From the NCBI RefSeq assembly GCF_000426345.1, contig NZ_AUFE01000014.1, forward strand, positions 62,001 to 126,000: a stretch of DNA of 64,000 bases, given 5' to 3'. Within the stretch, counting starts at the first letter, position 1. Each line of letters opens with the position of its first letter. The notes under the pieces were generated by a model that was not told where the DNA came from, did no database searches, and worked only from the letters and a program-made list of their open reading frames with translations. The stretch comes from Cupriavidus phytohabitans. Its GTDB lineage: Bacteria > Pseudomonadota > Gammaproteobacteria > Burkholderiales > Burkholderiaceae. Shown here in pieces: positions 18,834-28,822 of this stretch. The position numbers and the translations under genes are program-made.

Positions 18834-21272
18834 GTGCGCGTGTTCGTGGTGGCGTTCGTCGCGGGATGCTGGGTGCTGCAGCAGCAGGCAACGCTGCCGC
18901 GGCAGGACGTCGTGCGCATTGCCGCAGCCGGACTGGCGCTGGCCGGCATGGCGATGCTGGTGTGGGGCGGGCGCCTGCGTCCCGCTTGGCGGGGCCTGGT
19001 GCTGGCCGTGCTGGCCTTTGCCGCCGCGATCTGCTGGGCGGCATGGCGCGCCGACATGCGCTTGCGCGACTGGCTGCCTGACTCGCATGAATCGCGCGAT
19101 CTCGATGTGCGCGGTGTGGTTTCCGGGTTGCCGTCTGAATCAGCGGGCGGCGTCCGCTTTGCCTTGACCGTCGAGCGGGCCGTGCCGGATGGGCCGGGCG
19201 AACCTGCGCCGACGTTACCTGGCAGGCTGCTTCTCCACTGGCGCGACGCGCCGCCTGACCTGTATCCCGGCCAGCGCTACACCCTGACCGTACGCCTGCG
19301 GCGCCCACGCGGACTGGCCAATCCCTTCGGCTTCGACTATGCCCTCTGGCTATTGGCGCAGGGCTATGGTGCGACGGGCTACGTACGGCGTGCACACGGT
19401 CCACCGCAGGAGGCAAGACGGGAACGGCTCGCATGGCGCATCGAAGCGTGGCGCGCGGCCGTGCGTGATCGCCTGCGCGCCGCGCTGCCGGCCGATGCGC
19501 GCTATGGCCCCGTGCTGATCGCGCTGGTGATCGGCGACCAGCGCGGCATCGATACGGAAGACTGGCAGTTGTTCCGGCGCACCGGCATCAGCCACCTGGT
19601 CAGTATTTCAGGGCTGCACATCACCATGATTGCCGGCATGGCGGGGTCGTTCGTCGGCATGCTGTGGCGGTATTCGTTCGGGCTGGGGCGCAGGCTGCGC
19701 CGGCCGCTGCCACTGTGGCTGCCGGCCAGGTATGCGGCCCTGGTGACGGCGGTAGCCGGTGCGGTGGCATATGGACTGCTGGCCGGGATGCAGATCCCCG
19801 CGTTGCGCACGGTGGCGATGCTATGCGTTGCCGCGCTGGCGGTATGGGGCGGGCGGGCACCGCCGGCGTCGGTGGTGCTGGCCTGCGCGGCACTGGCGGC
19901 ATTGCTGCTGGACCCGTGGGCGGTGATGTCGCCGGGCTTCTGGCTGTCTTTCGGCGCGGTGGCGGTGATCTTTTACGCTGCCCGGTCCGAACATGGCGAG
20001 CTTGAAACCCGATGGCAACGCATGCGTGCCACGCTTGCCGCCGCCGCGCGCACGCAATGGGCGGTGACAGCCGGGCTGGTGCCGCTGACGCTGCTGATGT
20101 TCCAGCAGGTGTCGGTGGTGTCGCCGCTGGCCAATGCGCTTGCCATCCCCGTGGTCAGCCTGCTGGTGACGCCGCTGTCGCTGGCCGCCGCCGCCGTGCC
20201 GGCCGTGCCGGCCGTGCTGGCAGCGCCGTTGCTGGCCGTCGCGCATCAGGCGATGGTGTGGCTGGCAGCCCTGCTGGGCTGGCTGTCCGGCCTGCCTTGG
20301 GCCATGTGGGAAGCACCGGGATCCGGGCCGTTGCCTTTGCTGCTGGCCGGGCTCGGGATTGCGCTGTCGCTGGCCCCGCTGGCCAGTGCTGTGGTGCGCC
20401 TGCACGGCGGCCTGCTGGTGCTGCCGCTGGTGTTGGCGCGCGGGCCGTCGGTGGCGCATGGCGAGTTCCGCGCGATGATGCTCGATGTGGGGCAGGGGAC
20501 CGCGGTGCTGGTGCAGACGCGCGCGCATGCGCTGCTGTACGACGCGGGGCCGGGCTATGCATCGGGCGCCAGCGCCGGTGCACAGGTGGTGGTGCCGCTG
20601 CTGCGTGGCCTGGGCCTGGGCCGGATCGACCACTTGATGGTCAGTCATGAAGACGCCGACCATGCCGGCGGCGTGGCCGACGTGGAAGCGGCGGTGGCCG
20701 TCGCGGCGCGCAGTACCGGCGCGCCACCGGGCCATGCCCTGCTCGGGCCGGTGCCGTCCGGGTGGGCGCCGTGCGCGGCCGGGCAGCAATGGGAATGGGA
20801 CGGCGTGCATTTCACGGTGCTGCATCCGCTGCCATCGCAATCGCAGCATGCGGAGATTGCCAGCAATGCCCGCAGTTGCGTGCTGCACGTGGCAACCGCG
20901 CGGCATCGCTTGTTGCTGACCGGCGATATCGGCGAGGCCGAAGAACGCGCGCTGATCGACAGGCTGCCGCCCGAAGCGCTGCATGCCGACGTGATGGTGG
21001 TGCCGCACCATGGCAGCGGCACATCTTCCGGTGCCGTATGGCTGGAAGCGGTGCGGCCCCAGGCTGCCGTATTCCAGCTGGGCTATGCCAACCGCTACCG
21101 CCATCCACGTGCCGACGTGTGGGAGCGTTATGGGCGCGCCGGCATTGCCCGCTACCGCAGCGACGAAACCGGCGCTGTCACCATGGCCACAGCGCCGGCG
21201 GGTTATACGCTGTCGGTGTTTCGGCAGGCTGAGCCGCGCTATTGGCGCGCCAGGCCGGATGCGCCGCGCTAG
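18834..21272 (+). CDS. comEC: DNA uptake channel protein ComEC/Rec2
   Basis: The 812-residue polytopic membrane protein translocates single-stranded DNA during natural transformation. Three N-terminal helices (1-75) are followed by a DUF4131/OB-like region (about 85-190), the competence domain with multiple helices (from HLVSISGLHITMIAGMAG, about 255-510) and a C-terminal metallo-beta-lactamase-like domain. That last domain contains MMLDVGQGTAVLVQT, SHEDADHAGGV and VPHHGSGTSSG. All expected domains are intact. GTG 18834 has GGGGAGG upstream. The ORF overlaps the convergent hexR end by 4 bp. Competence would require other com/pil genes outside the window. Confidence 0.95.
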   Translation: MRVFVVAFVAGCWVLQQQATLPRQDVVRIAAAGLALAGMAMLVWGGRLRPAWRGLVLAVLAFAAAICWAAWRADMRLRDWLPDSHESRDLDVRGVVSGLPSESAGGVRFALTVERAVPDGPGEPAPTLPGRLLLHWRDAPPDLYPGQRYTLTVRLRRPRGLANPFGFDYALWLLAQGYGATGYVRRAHGPPQEARRERLAWRIEAWRAAVRDRLRAALPADARYGPVLIALVIGDQRGIDTEDWQLFRRTGISHLVSISGLHITMIAGMAGSFVGMLWRYSFGLGRRLRRPLPLWLPARYAALVTAVAGAVAYGLLAGMQIPALRTVAMLCVAALAVWGGRAPPASVVLACAALAALLLDPWAVMSPGFWLSFGAVAVIFYAARSEHGELETRWQRMRATLAAAARTQWAVTAGLVPLTLLMFQQVSVVSPLANALAIPVVSLLVTPLSLAAAAVPAVPAVLAAPLLAVAHQAMVWLAALLGWLSGLPWAMWEAPGSGPLPLLLAGLGIALSLAPLASAVVRLHGGLLVLPLVLARGPSVAHGEFRAMMLDVGQGTAVLVQTRAHALLYDAGPGYASGASAGAQVVVPLLRGLGLGRIDHLMVSHEDADHAGGVADVEAAVAVAARSTGAPPGHALLGPVPSGWAPCAAGQQWEWDGVHFTVLHPLPSQSQHAEIASNARSCVLHVATARHRLLLTGDIGEAEERALIDRLPPEALHADVMVVPHHGSGTSSGAVWLEAVRPQAAVFQLGYANRYRHPRADVWERYGRAGIARYRSDETGAVTMATAPAGYTLSVFRQAEPRYWRARPDAPR

Positions 21273-22216
21273 CGGGGCTTGCGTCGCGCGCGGGTGGCTG
21301 CCGGGGCAGGCTTCACGTCCCCGGAATCCGGCTGGGCCGTGGCGCGGCCTCGGGCAGGCGGCAGCGTCCGTGCCGGTTCGGCGCCTGCGATGCGGCGTTC
21401 GCGCAGGTGGGCCTTGGCGCGCTGCAGGCCGGCGGCGACCGATTCCGCGCGCTCCAGCGCCACGCCTGCGGCCAGCACGTCGCCAAGCACAAGGTGGCTG
21501 ATGCGGGACGTCATCGGTGTATAGACCTCGCTGTCTTCCTCGACGTCGGAAAACACGCAGACGTCGGCGAGCTTGGCCAGCGGCGAGCCGCTGTGTGTGA
21601 TCGCCAGCACGCTGGCGCCGCTGCCGCGCGCCAGCGTGGCGGCGGTCAGCATGTCCCAGGTGCGACCGCTGTTGGACACCAGCACCGCCACGTCGCCGGC
21701 GCCGAGCAGTGCGGCCGACATGCTGAAGACGTGCGGGTCGGAGTAGGCGACGGTCGGGATGCCGAGACGGAAGAACTTGTGCTGGATGTCGAGCGCGACG
21801 ATGCCGGAATTGCCGCAGCCGTAGAACTCGATGCGGCGCGCGCGGGCCAGCAGGTGGATGCCGTGCTCGATCTGGTCGGCCGACAGCGCGTTGCGCACGC
21901 TCATCAGCGTGGCGATGGTGCGGTCGAACACCTTGCCGGCGATGTCGGCGGGGCGGTCGTGGGCGTCGACGTCCTGGTGCACGAAGGGCATGCCGCCGCC
22001 GACGTTCTGCGCGAACTGCAGCTTGAACTCGCGGAAGCCGTCGTAGCCCAGCGCGGCGCAGAAGCGTGCGATGGTGGGCTGCGACACGCCTGCGCGCTCG
22101 GCCAGTTCGGGCATCGACAGGCGGATCACGGCGGCGCCGTGCTCGGCGACGTAGTCCGCCAGGCGGCGTTCGGAGGGGCGGAGCGTGTCATAGACGGCAA
22201 GGATTCGGTCGCGCAT
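21269..22216 (-). CDS. hexR: RpiR-family regulator HexR
   Basis: The 315-residue regulator has an N-terminal RpiR helix-turn-helix domain (1-77; LAERAGVSQPTIARFCAALGYDGFREFK) and a SIS sugar-phosphate domain (about 120-260; EFYGCGNSGIVALDIQHKF, LVSNSGRT). HexR proteins sense 2-keto-3-deoxy-6-phosphogluconate and control Entner-Doudoroff genes. Here it is divergent from edd, with two HexR-like palindromes between. The C-terminal 50 residues are Arg/Ala/Pro-rich and unusual, a disordered tail by composition. The gene runs into the comEC end (4-bp convergent overlap). Confidence 0.9.
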   Translation of the reverse strand: MRDRILAVYDTLRPSERRLADYVAEHGAAVIRLSMPELAERAGVSQPTIARFCAALGYDGFREFKLQFAQNVGGGMPFVHQDVDAHDRPADIAGKVFDRTIATLMSVRNALSADQIEHGIHLLARARRIEFYGCGNSGIVALDIQHKFFRLGIPTVAYSDPHVFSMSAALLGAGDVAVLVSNSGRTWDMLTAATLARGSGASVLAITHSGSPLAKLADVCVFSDVEEDSEVYTPMTSRISHLVLGDVLAAGVALERAESVAAGLQRAKAHLRERRIAGAEPARTLPPARGRATAQPDSGDVKPAPAATRARRKPR

Positions 22217-22250
22217 GGCGGCGGATGATCAGGTTGTGCGGGATTGCGGA

Positions 22251-22267
22251 ATGTAGATATTCTACAT
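22251..22267 (+). promoter_or_regulatory. HexR-type operator 1 (hexR side)
   Basis: ATGTAGA-TAT-TCTACAT is a perfect 7-bp inverted repeat with a 3-bp centre, 34 bp before the hexR start. It fits the known TGTAG-N5-CTACA style of HexR sites and suggests autoregulation of hexR. Confidence 0.75.
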
Positions 22268-22396
22268 CCAATGGCGCGGCATCATGCCCGAAAAGGTGCA
22301 TGCCTGGATGTCAGGGTTTGCCCGTAATTCGGGAAAATCAGCGAATTCCGGCGCCATTGTGACGCATGACCTAGTCGACGGCGGCATTGCTATCGG

Positions 22397-22402
22397 TATA
22401 AT
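22397..22402 (+). promoter_or_regulatory. Likely -10 element of edd
   Basis: Consensus TATAAT lies 66 bp before edd and overlaps the left end of HexR-type operator 2. The -35 region (GTCGAC-like) is poor. Repressor binding at the operator would block this promoter. Confidence 0.55.
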
Positions 22403-22417
22403 GTAGAAAATCTACAT
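22401..22417 (+). promoter_or_regulatory. HexR-type operator 2 (edd side)
   Basis: ATGTAGA-AAA-TCTACAT has the same arms as operator 1, centred 150 bp away, and overlaps the edd -10. The pair could allow cooperative or looping repression of the divergent genes. Confidence 0.78.
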
Positions 22418-22468
22418 GCGATTGCGCCGCTTTGGTGCTACGCCCCGACAACAAGGAACGTCTCCGCC

Positions 22469-24364
22469 ATGCCCATTGCCGTCCATGCCGAGCTGTTGGC
22501 TGTCACCGAACGCATCGTTGCCCGCAGCCGCGCCAGCCGTGCCGCCTATCTTGCGCGCTGCGAGCGTGCGCAAGCCGAACTGGGGCCGCTGCGCGGCATG
22601 TCCTGCGCCAACCTGGCGCACGGCTTCGCCGCGCTGCCTGCCAGCGACAAGCTGAAGCTGCGCGTCGACCATGCGCCCAATCTCGGCATCGTCACCGCGT
22701 ACAACGACATGCTGTCGGCCCACCAGCCCTATGAGCGCTACCCCGGCGTGATCCGCGAAGCCGCGCGCGCGGTGGGGGCCGTGGCGCAGGTGGCGGGTGG
22801 CGTGCCGGCGATGTGCGATGGCATCACGCAGGGCAATGCCGGCATGGAGCTGTCGCTGTTCTCGCGCGATGCGATTGCCATGAGCACGGCCATCGCGTTA
22901 TCGCATAACACCTTTGATGCGGCGCTGATGCTGGGCGTGTGCGACAAGATCGTGCCGGGCCTGCTGATGGGCGCGCTGCAGTTCGGCCACCTGCCGGTAG
23001 TGTTTGTGCCGGCGGGCCCGATGGCCACTGGCCTGTCCAACAAGGAAAAGGCGCGCGTGCGCCAGCTCTACGCCACCGGGCAGGTCGGTCGCGATGCGCT
23101 GCTCGAGGCAGAATGCCAGGCCTACCACGGCGCCGGCACCTGCACCTTCTACGGCACCGCCAACAGCAACCAGTTCCTGATGGAAATCATGGGTCTGCAC
23201 CTGCCCGGCGCGGCCTTCGTCCATCCGGATAGCGGCCTGCGCGACGCGCTGACGACCGCGGCGGCTCAGCGCGCGATCGCATTGCGCGCGCGCGGCAGCG
23301 AATACCTGCCGCTGGCGCGCATCGTCGACGAGCGCGCGGTGGCCAATGCCATGGTCGGCCTGCTGGCGACGGGGGGCTCCACCAACCACACCATCCATCT
23401 GGTGGCGATGGCGCGTGCCGCCGGCATCATGGTCGACTGGGATGATTTCGACCACCTGTCGCGCATCACGCCGCTGCTGGCGCGGGTGTACCCGAACGGC
23501 TCTGCCGACGTGAACCACTTCCATGCCGCCGGCGGCGCCGGGCTGATCATCCGCGAACTGCTGCAGGCCGGGCTGCTGCATGAAGACGTGCAGACCGTCG
23601 CGGGCCCGGGCCTGGCGCGTTACACGCAGGAGCCGGTGATGCGCGATGGCGTGCTGCAATGGCGCGAAGGGGCGACGGCCAGCGGTGACGCCCAGGTCGT
23701 TGCCAGCGCCGCGGCGCCGTTCTCGGCGGAAGGGGGGCTGCGGCTGATGCAGGGCAACCTGGGCCGCGGTGTGATCAAGGTTTCGGCTGTGGCGCCCGAG
23801 CACCGCGTGGTCGAGGCGCCGGTGCGCGTCTTCGATGCGCAGGAAGCGCTGCAAGCGGCGTTCGAGGCCGGCGAGCTGAACGGTGACCTAGTCGCCGTGG
23901 TCCGCTTCCAGGGCCCGAACGCCAATGGCATGCCTGAGCTGCACCGCCTGACGCCGGTGCTGGGCGCGCTGCAGGACGCCGGGCACAAGGTGGCGCTGGT
24001 GACCGACGGCCGCATGTCGGGCGCGTCGGGCAAGGTGCCTGCGGTGATCCACGTCGGCCCTGAAGCACTGGCCGGCGGCGCGCTGGCCCGCGTGCGCGAC
24101 GGCGACCGCATCCGCGTCGACGCGGTGGCCGGCGTGCTGCAATGGCTGGGCGACGAGGGCGAGTTCGCGGCGCGCGAGCTGGCGCCGGCCCCGGCCGACG
24201 ATTTTGCCCGGTTCGGCCTCGGGCGCGGGCTGTTCGGCTCGTTCCGGCGCCACGCGCGCATCGCGGAAGAAGGGGGCAGCGCACTCGACCTGTCCGAAGC
24301 GGATGCCGACGCGGCGCCAGTTATATCCGCCGCTGCCATGGCGGCGCAAACCGTCGCACAATAG
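22469..24364 (+). CDS. edd: 6-phosphogluconate dehydratase
   Basis: This 631-residue enzyme of the IlvD/Edd family converts 6-phosphogluconate to 2-keto-3-deoxy-6-phosphogluconate, the first committed Entner-Doudoroff step. Characteristic segments are [29 protein letters not shown] (cluster cysteine region), [20 protein letters not shown] and [18 protein letters not shown]. It carries a [4Fe-4S] cluster and may therefore depend on the isc genes in this window. No KDPG aldolase (eda) is adjacent, and gluconokinase follows. Its length is slightly above the 600-610 common for Edd. Confidence 0.96.
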   Translation: MPIAVHAELLAVTERIVARSRASRAAYLARCERAQAELGPLRGMSCANLAHGFAALPASDKLKLRVDHAPNLGIVTAYNDMLSAHQPYERYPGVIREAARAVGAVAQVAGGVPAMCDGITQGNAGMELSLFSRDAIAMSTAIALSHNTFDAALMLGVCDKIVPGLLMGALQFGHLPVVFVPAGPMATGLSNKEKARVRQLYATGQVGRDALLEAECQAYHGAGTCTFYGTANSNQFLMEIMGLHLPGAAFVHPDSGLRDALTTAAAQRAIALRARGSEYLPLARIVDERAVANAMVGLLATGGSTNHTIHLVAMARAAGIMVDWDDFDHLSRITPLLARVYPNGSADVNHFHAAGGAGLIIRELLQAGLLHEDVQTVAGPGLARYTQEPVMRDGVLQWREGATASGDAQVVASAAAPFSAEGGLRLMQGNLGRGVIKVSAVAPEHRVVEAPVRVFDAQEALQAAFEAGELNGDLVAVVRFQGPNANGMPELHRLTPVLGALQDAGHKVALVTDGRMSGASGKVPAVIHVGPEALAGGALARVRDGDRIRVDAVAGVLQWLGDEGEFAARELAPAPADDFARFGLGRGLFGSFRRHARIAEEGGSALDLSEADADAAPVISAAAMAAQTVAQ

Positions 24365-24494
24365 CCTCACACTCATGCCCGCCGCCGGCACGCCGGCGCG
24401 CGGGAGCGGCCCGCAGGCATTGGCCAGGGCCGCGACCCCATCCGAAAGCAAGACAGCAAGATAGCAAGACGATACCAAGACCGACGGAGCAGAC

Positions 24495-24980
24495 ATGATC
24501 TATATCCTGATGGGCGTATCCGGCAGCGGCAAGACCACGGTCGGCCAGCTGCTGGCGCAGCGCCTGGGCTGCGGCTTCCATGACGCGGACGAATTCCACA
24601 GTGAAGCCAACAAGGCCAAGATGCATGCGGGCATCCCGCTGACCGACGAGGACCGCTGGCCCTGGCTGGCGGCGATGCGTGCCGCCATCGACGCGGCGCG
24701 CGCCGATGGCCGGACCCACGTGTTCACCTGCTCGGCCCTGCGCCAGGCATACCGCGACCGGCTGACGCCGCCCGACGGCGGCGTGACCTTCGTCCACATG
24801 AAGGGCGATGCCGCGCTGATCGCCGGGCGCCTGTCCGCTCGCAGCGACCACTTCTTCAACCCCGAGCTGCTGCAGAGCCAGTTCGATACGCTGGAAGCGC
24901 CGCGCGACGCGCTGGAACTCGATATCCGCCAGCCGCCCGAGGTCCTGGTGGAAACCATCCTGCAGGCTCCCGCTCGCTGA
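24495..24980 (+). CDS. gntK: Gluconokinase
   Basis: A 161-residue P-loop kinase phosphorylates gluconate to feed Edd. The P-loop GVSGSGKTT is at residues 8-16. FHDADEFHSEANKAKMHAGIPLTDEDRWPWL is the substrate region, and TCSALRQAYRD and HFFNPELLQSQFDTLE are family motifs. It is 130 bp after edd, is probably co-transcribed, and is followed by a clear terminator. Confidence 0.95.
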   Translation: MIYILMGVSGSGKTTVGQLLAQRLGCGFHDADEFHSEANKAKMHAGIPLTDEDRWPWLAAMRAAIDAARADGRTHVFTCSALRQAYRDRLTPPDGGVTFVHMKGDAALIAGRLSARSDHFFNPELLQSQFDTLEAPRDALELDIRQPPEVLVETILQAPAR

Positions 24981-25014
24981 GGTTTTCGCCCTCGACCATC
25001 CGCTCCATCTCATG

Positions 25015-25046
25015 ACGGCCGCCAGCCCCCGCTGGCGGCCGTTTTT
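25015..25046 (+). terminator. Rho-independent terminator of edd-gntK
   Basis: A perfect 12-bp stem ACGGCCGCCAGC / GCTGGCGGCCGT with a CCCC loop is followed by TTTT. It begins 34 bp after the gntK stop. Confidence 0.92.
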
Positions 25047-25305
25047 GCGTACGCTGGCAGACATCTTGCTAATTCACTTTCCGTGCCGGCTGCGATTCGC
25101 CAGCTTGCGGCTTTCGCCGGTACAGGTATGCTGAAAGGGCCAGTGACTCGACAGTGTCGCCGCGCCAATCCCATCGGGGACCATTCCGGACCTTCCCGGG
25201 GCAATTGCGCGGCGGGCTTGTGGCAGGACAGCCAGGTCAAACCAGGGCGGCCGGATGCGGGGAAGTGGCAGCACCCGACGCCCACTACATGGAGGAGCGG
25301 CCATC
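25047..25305 (+). promoter_or_regulatory. Leader region of the ATP-grasp/Anbu cluster with possible promoter
   Basis: This 259-bp region between the gntK terminator and the ATP-grasp gene holds no supported gene. A moderate sigma-70-like pair is present, TTGCGG (25105-25110) and TATGCT (25127-25132) with a 16-bp spacer, leaving a leader of about 165 nt. The frame open from 25255 lacks a ribosome site. Confidence 0.4.
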
Positions 25306-26781
25306 ATGGCGGGGCGGTTTTTCGACGAGATGCTGGACTGGCGCGCCGACGGGGCGCCCATGGTCATCCAGGCCGGGCAGTCGCTGCCCGACGGGGCGGT
25401 ACGCCCGCATTACCGGCATTTCACGGACTGGCTGGCGCGGCAGTCCGGCAGCACCATGGACAACAAGCGGGCCGAGGCGGACCTGATCTTCCGGCGCGTG
25501 GGGATTACCTTTGCCGTCTATGGCGACAAGGACGAGGCCAACAGCGGCACCGAACGCACCATCCCGTTCGACGTGATCCCGCGCATCTTTCCGGCCAGCG
25601 AATGGGCGCTGCTGGAAAAAGGCCTGCGCCAGCGCGTGGCCGCGCTGAACCGGTTTATCCATGATATCTACCACGGCCAGGACATCATCCGGGCCGGCGT
25701 GATCCCGCCCGACCAGATCTACAACAACGCCCAGTACCGGCCCGAGATGCTCGGCGTCAGCGTGCCGCACGACATCTATGCGCACGTCGCCGGCATCGAC
25801 GTGGTGCGCGCCGGCGAGGGCGAGTTCTACGTGCTGGAAGACAACCTGCGCGTGCCCTCCGGCGTGTCATACATGCTCGAAAACCGCAAGATGATGATGC
25901 GGTTGTTCCCGGATCTGTTCGCGCGCAACCGCGTCGCGCCGGTGGCGCACTATCCGGACCTGCTGCTCGACATGCTGCGCGGCGTGTCGCCGCAGGCGAT
26001 CGCCGATCCCACCGTGGTGGTGCTGACCCCTGGCATGTACAACTCCGCGTACTTCGAGCACGCTTTCCTGGCGCAACAGATGGGCGTCGAGCTGGTCGAA
26101 GGCAGCGACCTGTTCGTCGAGGACGACCACCTGTTCATGCGCACCACGCAAGGGCCGCAGCGCATCGACGTGATCTACCGGCGCGTCGACGACGATTTCC
26201 TCGACCCGCTGGTGTTCCGGCACGATTCCGCGCTGGGCGCCGCCGGGCTGCTGTCGGTCTACCGCGCCGGCAACGTGACCATCTGCAATGCGATCGGCAC
26301 CGGCGTGGCGGACGACAAGTCGATCTATCCGTACGTGCCCGACATGATCCGCTTCTACCTCGGCGAGGAGGTCATCCTCAATAATGTACCCACGTACATG
26401 TGCCGGCGCCCCGACGATCTGCAGTACGTGCTCGAGCATATGGACGAGCTGGTGGTCAAGGAAACCCACGGCGCGGGCGGCTACGGCATGCTGGTGGGAC
26501 CGGCCGCGACACGCGCCGAGATCGATGCCTTCCGCGAGGTGGTCAAGGCCAGGCCCGAGCAGTACATCGCGCAGCCGACCCTGGCGCTGTCGACCTGCCC
26601 GACCTATGTGGAGTCGGGCATCGCCCCGCGCCATATCGACCTGCGCCCGTTCGTGCTGTCGGGCAAGGAGGTGCGCATGGTGCCCGGCGGACTGACGCGC
26701 GTGGCGCTGCGCGAGGGCTCGCTGGTGGTCAATTCCTCGCAAGGGGGCGGCACCAAGGACACCTGGGTGCTGGAACGATGA
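25306..26781 (+). CDS. Circularly permuted ATP-grasp protein (DUF404/DUF407)
   Basis: The 491-residue protein belongs to the circularly permuted ATP-grasp family, thought to ligate amine or peptide substrates to carboxylates. It has the core segments ERTIPFDVIPRIF, FIHDIYHGQDI, FYVLEDNLRVPSGVSYMLENR, VVLTPGMYNSAYFEHAFLA, VKETHGAGGYGMLVGP and HIDLRPFVLSGKEVRMVPGGLTRVAL; the last two contain nucleotide/metal-binding residues of the grasp fold. ATG 25306 follows GGAGGAG by 8 bp. It is the first gene of a set with an alpha-E protein, a transglutaminase-like protein and Anbu. No substrate is known. Confidence 0.93.
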   Translation: MAGRFFDEMLDWRADGAPMVIQAGQSLPDGAVRPHYRHFTDWLARQSGSTMDNKRAEADLIFRRVGITFAVYGDKDEANSGTERTIPFDVIPRIFPASEWALLEKGLRQRVAALNRFIHDIYHGQDIIRAGVIPPDQIYNNAQYRPEMLGVSVPHDIYAHVAGIDVVRAGEGEFYVLEDNLRVPSGVSYMLENRKMMMRLFPDLFARNRVAPVAHYPDLLLDMLRGVSPQAIADPTVVVLTPGMYNSAYFEHAFLAQQMGVELVEGSDLFVEDDHLFMRTTQGPQRIDVIYRRVDDDFLDPLVFRHDSALGAAGLLSVYRAGNVTICNAIGTGVADDKSIYPYVPDMIRFYLGEEVILNNVPTYMCRRPDDLQYVLEHMDELVVKETHGAGGYGMLVGPAATRAEIDAFREVVKARPEQYIAQPTLALSTCPTYVESGIAPRHIDLRPFVLSGKEVRMVPGGLTRVALREGSLVVNSSQGGGTKDTWVLER

Positions 26782-26836
26782 CGACGACAACCCACCACGC
26801 GAGCAAGGCCGCCGCCGCCATGCGAGGAGACTCCAC

Positions 26837-27790
26837 ATGCTGAGCCGTACCGCCGACCACCTGTTCTGGATGGCCCGCTACACCGAGCGCGCGGAAAACA
26901 CCGCGCGCATGCTCGACGTCAACTACCAGACCTCGCTGCTGCCGCAGTCGGCCGAGGTGGCCGAGCAGGGCTGGTGGGCCATGCTCGATATCTCCGAGCT
27001 GACGCAAGCCTTCGACCATAAGTACGGCTTGCTGTCGCGCGACGACGTGATCGATTTCATGGTGCGCGACATGACCAATGTGTCGTCGATCATGAGCTGC
27101 CTGCGCGCAGCGCGCGAGAACGCGCGCGCGGTGCGCGGCTCACTGACCACCGAAGTCTGGGAAACCGTCAACACCACCTGGCTCGACGTGCAGCGCATGA
27201 TCGCCGACGGCGTGCTCAGGGAAGACCCGTCGCGCTTCTTCGAATGGGTCAAGTTCCGCTCGCATCTGGCGCGCGGCGTGCAGTTCGGCACCATGCTCAA
27301 GGACGATGCCTTCCACTTCATGCGGCTGGGCACCTTCCTGGAGCGCGCCGACAATACCGCGCGGATCCTCGACGTCAAGTTCCAGGCCTCGGGCAGCGAT
27401 GACAGCAATCCCAACCGCGAGCAGAACGACTTCTACCATTGGGCAGCGGTGCTGCGCTCGGTGTCCGGCTTCGAGGTCTACCGCAAGGTCTATCGCGCGG
27501 TGGTCACGCCGCAGCGCGTGGCCGAGCTGCTGGTGCTGCGCCCCGACATGCCGCGCTCGCTGGTGTCGAGCATGGACGAGGTGGTGACGATCCTGGCCAT
27601 GGTGCGCAACCAGCAGTCGGCCGAGACCGAGCGGCAGGCTGGTAAACTCCATGCCGACCTGAAGTACGCGCGCATCGACGACATCTTTGCCGTCGGCCTG
27701 CACGCGTACCTGACCAGCTTCCTGGAGCGCATCGGCGATCTCGGCAATGGCATCAGCCGGGACTTCCTGGTGCCGCTGCAGGCGGCCTGA
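26837..27790 (+). CDS. Alpha-E domain protein (DUF403)
   Basis: A 317-residue, almost entirely helical protein starts MLSRTADHLFWMARYTERAENTARML and repeats a related motif at about 170 (HFMRLGTFLERADNTARILDVK), so it contains an internal duplication. Alpha-E proteins regularly partner the DUF404/407 ATP-grasp enzyme, in separate or fused genes. They have no known catalytic residues and may be a scaffold or carry the substrate. It lies 55 bp after the ATP-grasp gene. Confidence 0.93.
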   Translation: MLSRTADHLFWMARYTERAENTARMLDVNYQTSLLPQSAEVAEQGWWAMLDISELTQAFDHKYGLLSRDDVIDFMVRDMTNVSSIMSCLRAARENARAVRGSLTTEVWETVNTTWLDVQRMIADGVLREDPSRFFEWVKFRSHLARGVQFGTMLKDDAFHFMRLGTFLERADNTARILDVKFQASGSDDSNPNREQNDFYHWAAVLRSVSGFEVYRKVYRAVVTPQRVAELLVLRPDMPRSLVSSMDEVVTILAMVRNQQSAETERQAGKLHADLKYARIDDIFAVGLHAYLTSFLERIGDLGNGISRDFLVPLQAA

Positions 27791-27846
27791 CATGGGCACG
27801 CCGGCGGCGACCATGTGCTGCCGCCGCCGCGCCGCGCCCTGATACC

Positions 27847-28692
27847 GTGAAATACAAGATCCATCACCATACTGTCTACCGCTATGCCGAGCCCGTGCGC
27901 CGCAGCGTGCACGAGCTGCGGCTCGAGCCGCGCTCGGGCCCGCTGCAGACCGTGCACAGCTGGCAGCTGTGCACGCCGGGCAACCCGTCGGCGGCGCGCG
28001 ATGGCTTCGGCAACATCGTGCACAACTTCACCGTGGCGGGCCCGGCGGACACCATCGCCATCGAAGCCAGCGGCGAAGTGGAAGTGCTGCCGCCGCATGG
28101 CGACCTTGACCGCGATGGGCACCATGCCTTCTGCGATGCGCCGCCGGCTGGCGAATCGCGCGTATCGCCGCTGTACTTCCTTGGCACCACGCCGCTGACC
28201 ACGGCACCGCGCGAGATGCAGGCCTTCGCCGCGCCTTTCCTGGCCGCGGGCCACGATATTCCCGCGTTGCTGGCACTGGCCCAGGCCATCGGCGAACGCG
28301 TGCGCTACAAGCCCAATACCACCGATGTCGGGACTTCCGCCGCCGAGGCGTTCGGCCTGGGCAGCGGTGTGTGCCAGGACCAGGCGCAGGTGATGGTGGC
28401 GGCCTGCCGCGCGCTCGGCGTCCCGGCGCGCTATGTGAGCGGCTACTTCTACGATCCCGCCGCCACCGAACTGGCCAGCCATGCGTGGGCCGACGTTTGC
28501 CTTGACCCGCAGCGCGAGATCTGGTGCAGCATCGACATCACCCACGGCTGCCTCACCGACGAGCGCCATGTGCGCCTCGCCGTGGGGCGCGACTATCAGT
28601 CCGCCGCACCGGTCCGGGGCATCCTGGAGGGTGGTGCCGGCGAGACGCTCGAAGTCAATGTTGTGATCACACCGCTTGCCGATCCAGTCTAG
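27847..28692 (+). CDS. Transglutaminase-like cysteine protease family protein
   Basis: The 281-residue protein has an N-terminal beta domain (1-120; YKIHHHTVYRYAEPV, LRLEPRSG) and a papain-like transglutaminase core. The catalytic triad is visible: Cys176 in GSGVCQDQA, His212 in ASHAWADV and Asp230 in CSIDITHG. Such proteins are predicted peptidases or amide-bond transferases. GTG 27847 gives the typical start. It sits 56 bp after the alpha-E gene and completes the common trio. No signal peptide is seen, so it acts in the cytoplasm. Confidence 0.93.
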   Translation: MKYKIHHHTVYRYAEPVRRSVHELRLEPRSGPLQTVHSWQLCTPGNPSAARDGFGNIVHNFTVAGPADTIAIEASGEVEVLPPHGDLDRDGHHAFCDAPPAGESRVSPLYFLGTTPLTTAPREMQAFAAPFLAAGHDIPALLALAQAIGERVRYKPNTTDVGTSAAEAFGLGSGVCQDQAQVMVAACRALGVPARYVSGYFYDPAATELASHAWADVCLDPQREIWCSIDITHGCLTDERHVRLAVGRDYQSAAPVRGILEGGAGETLEVNVVITPLADPV

Positions 28693-28822
28693 GCTCCGGC
28701 TGCGCCAATTAGGTGCCACATTCCAGAACCGGCACTGACAGGCGCAGCGGCGCTAGAATCCATTAATGCAGGCCTGCGGCCGGCCACTCCCGGCCGTCCA
28801 ACAAGAACACCAGAACAAGACC

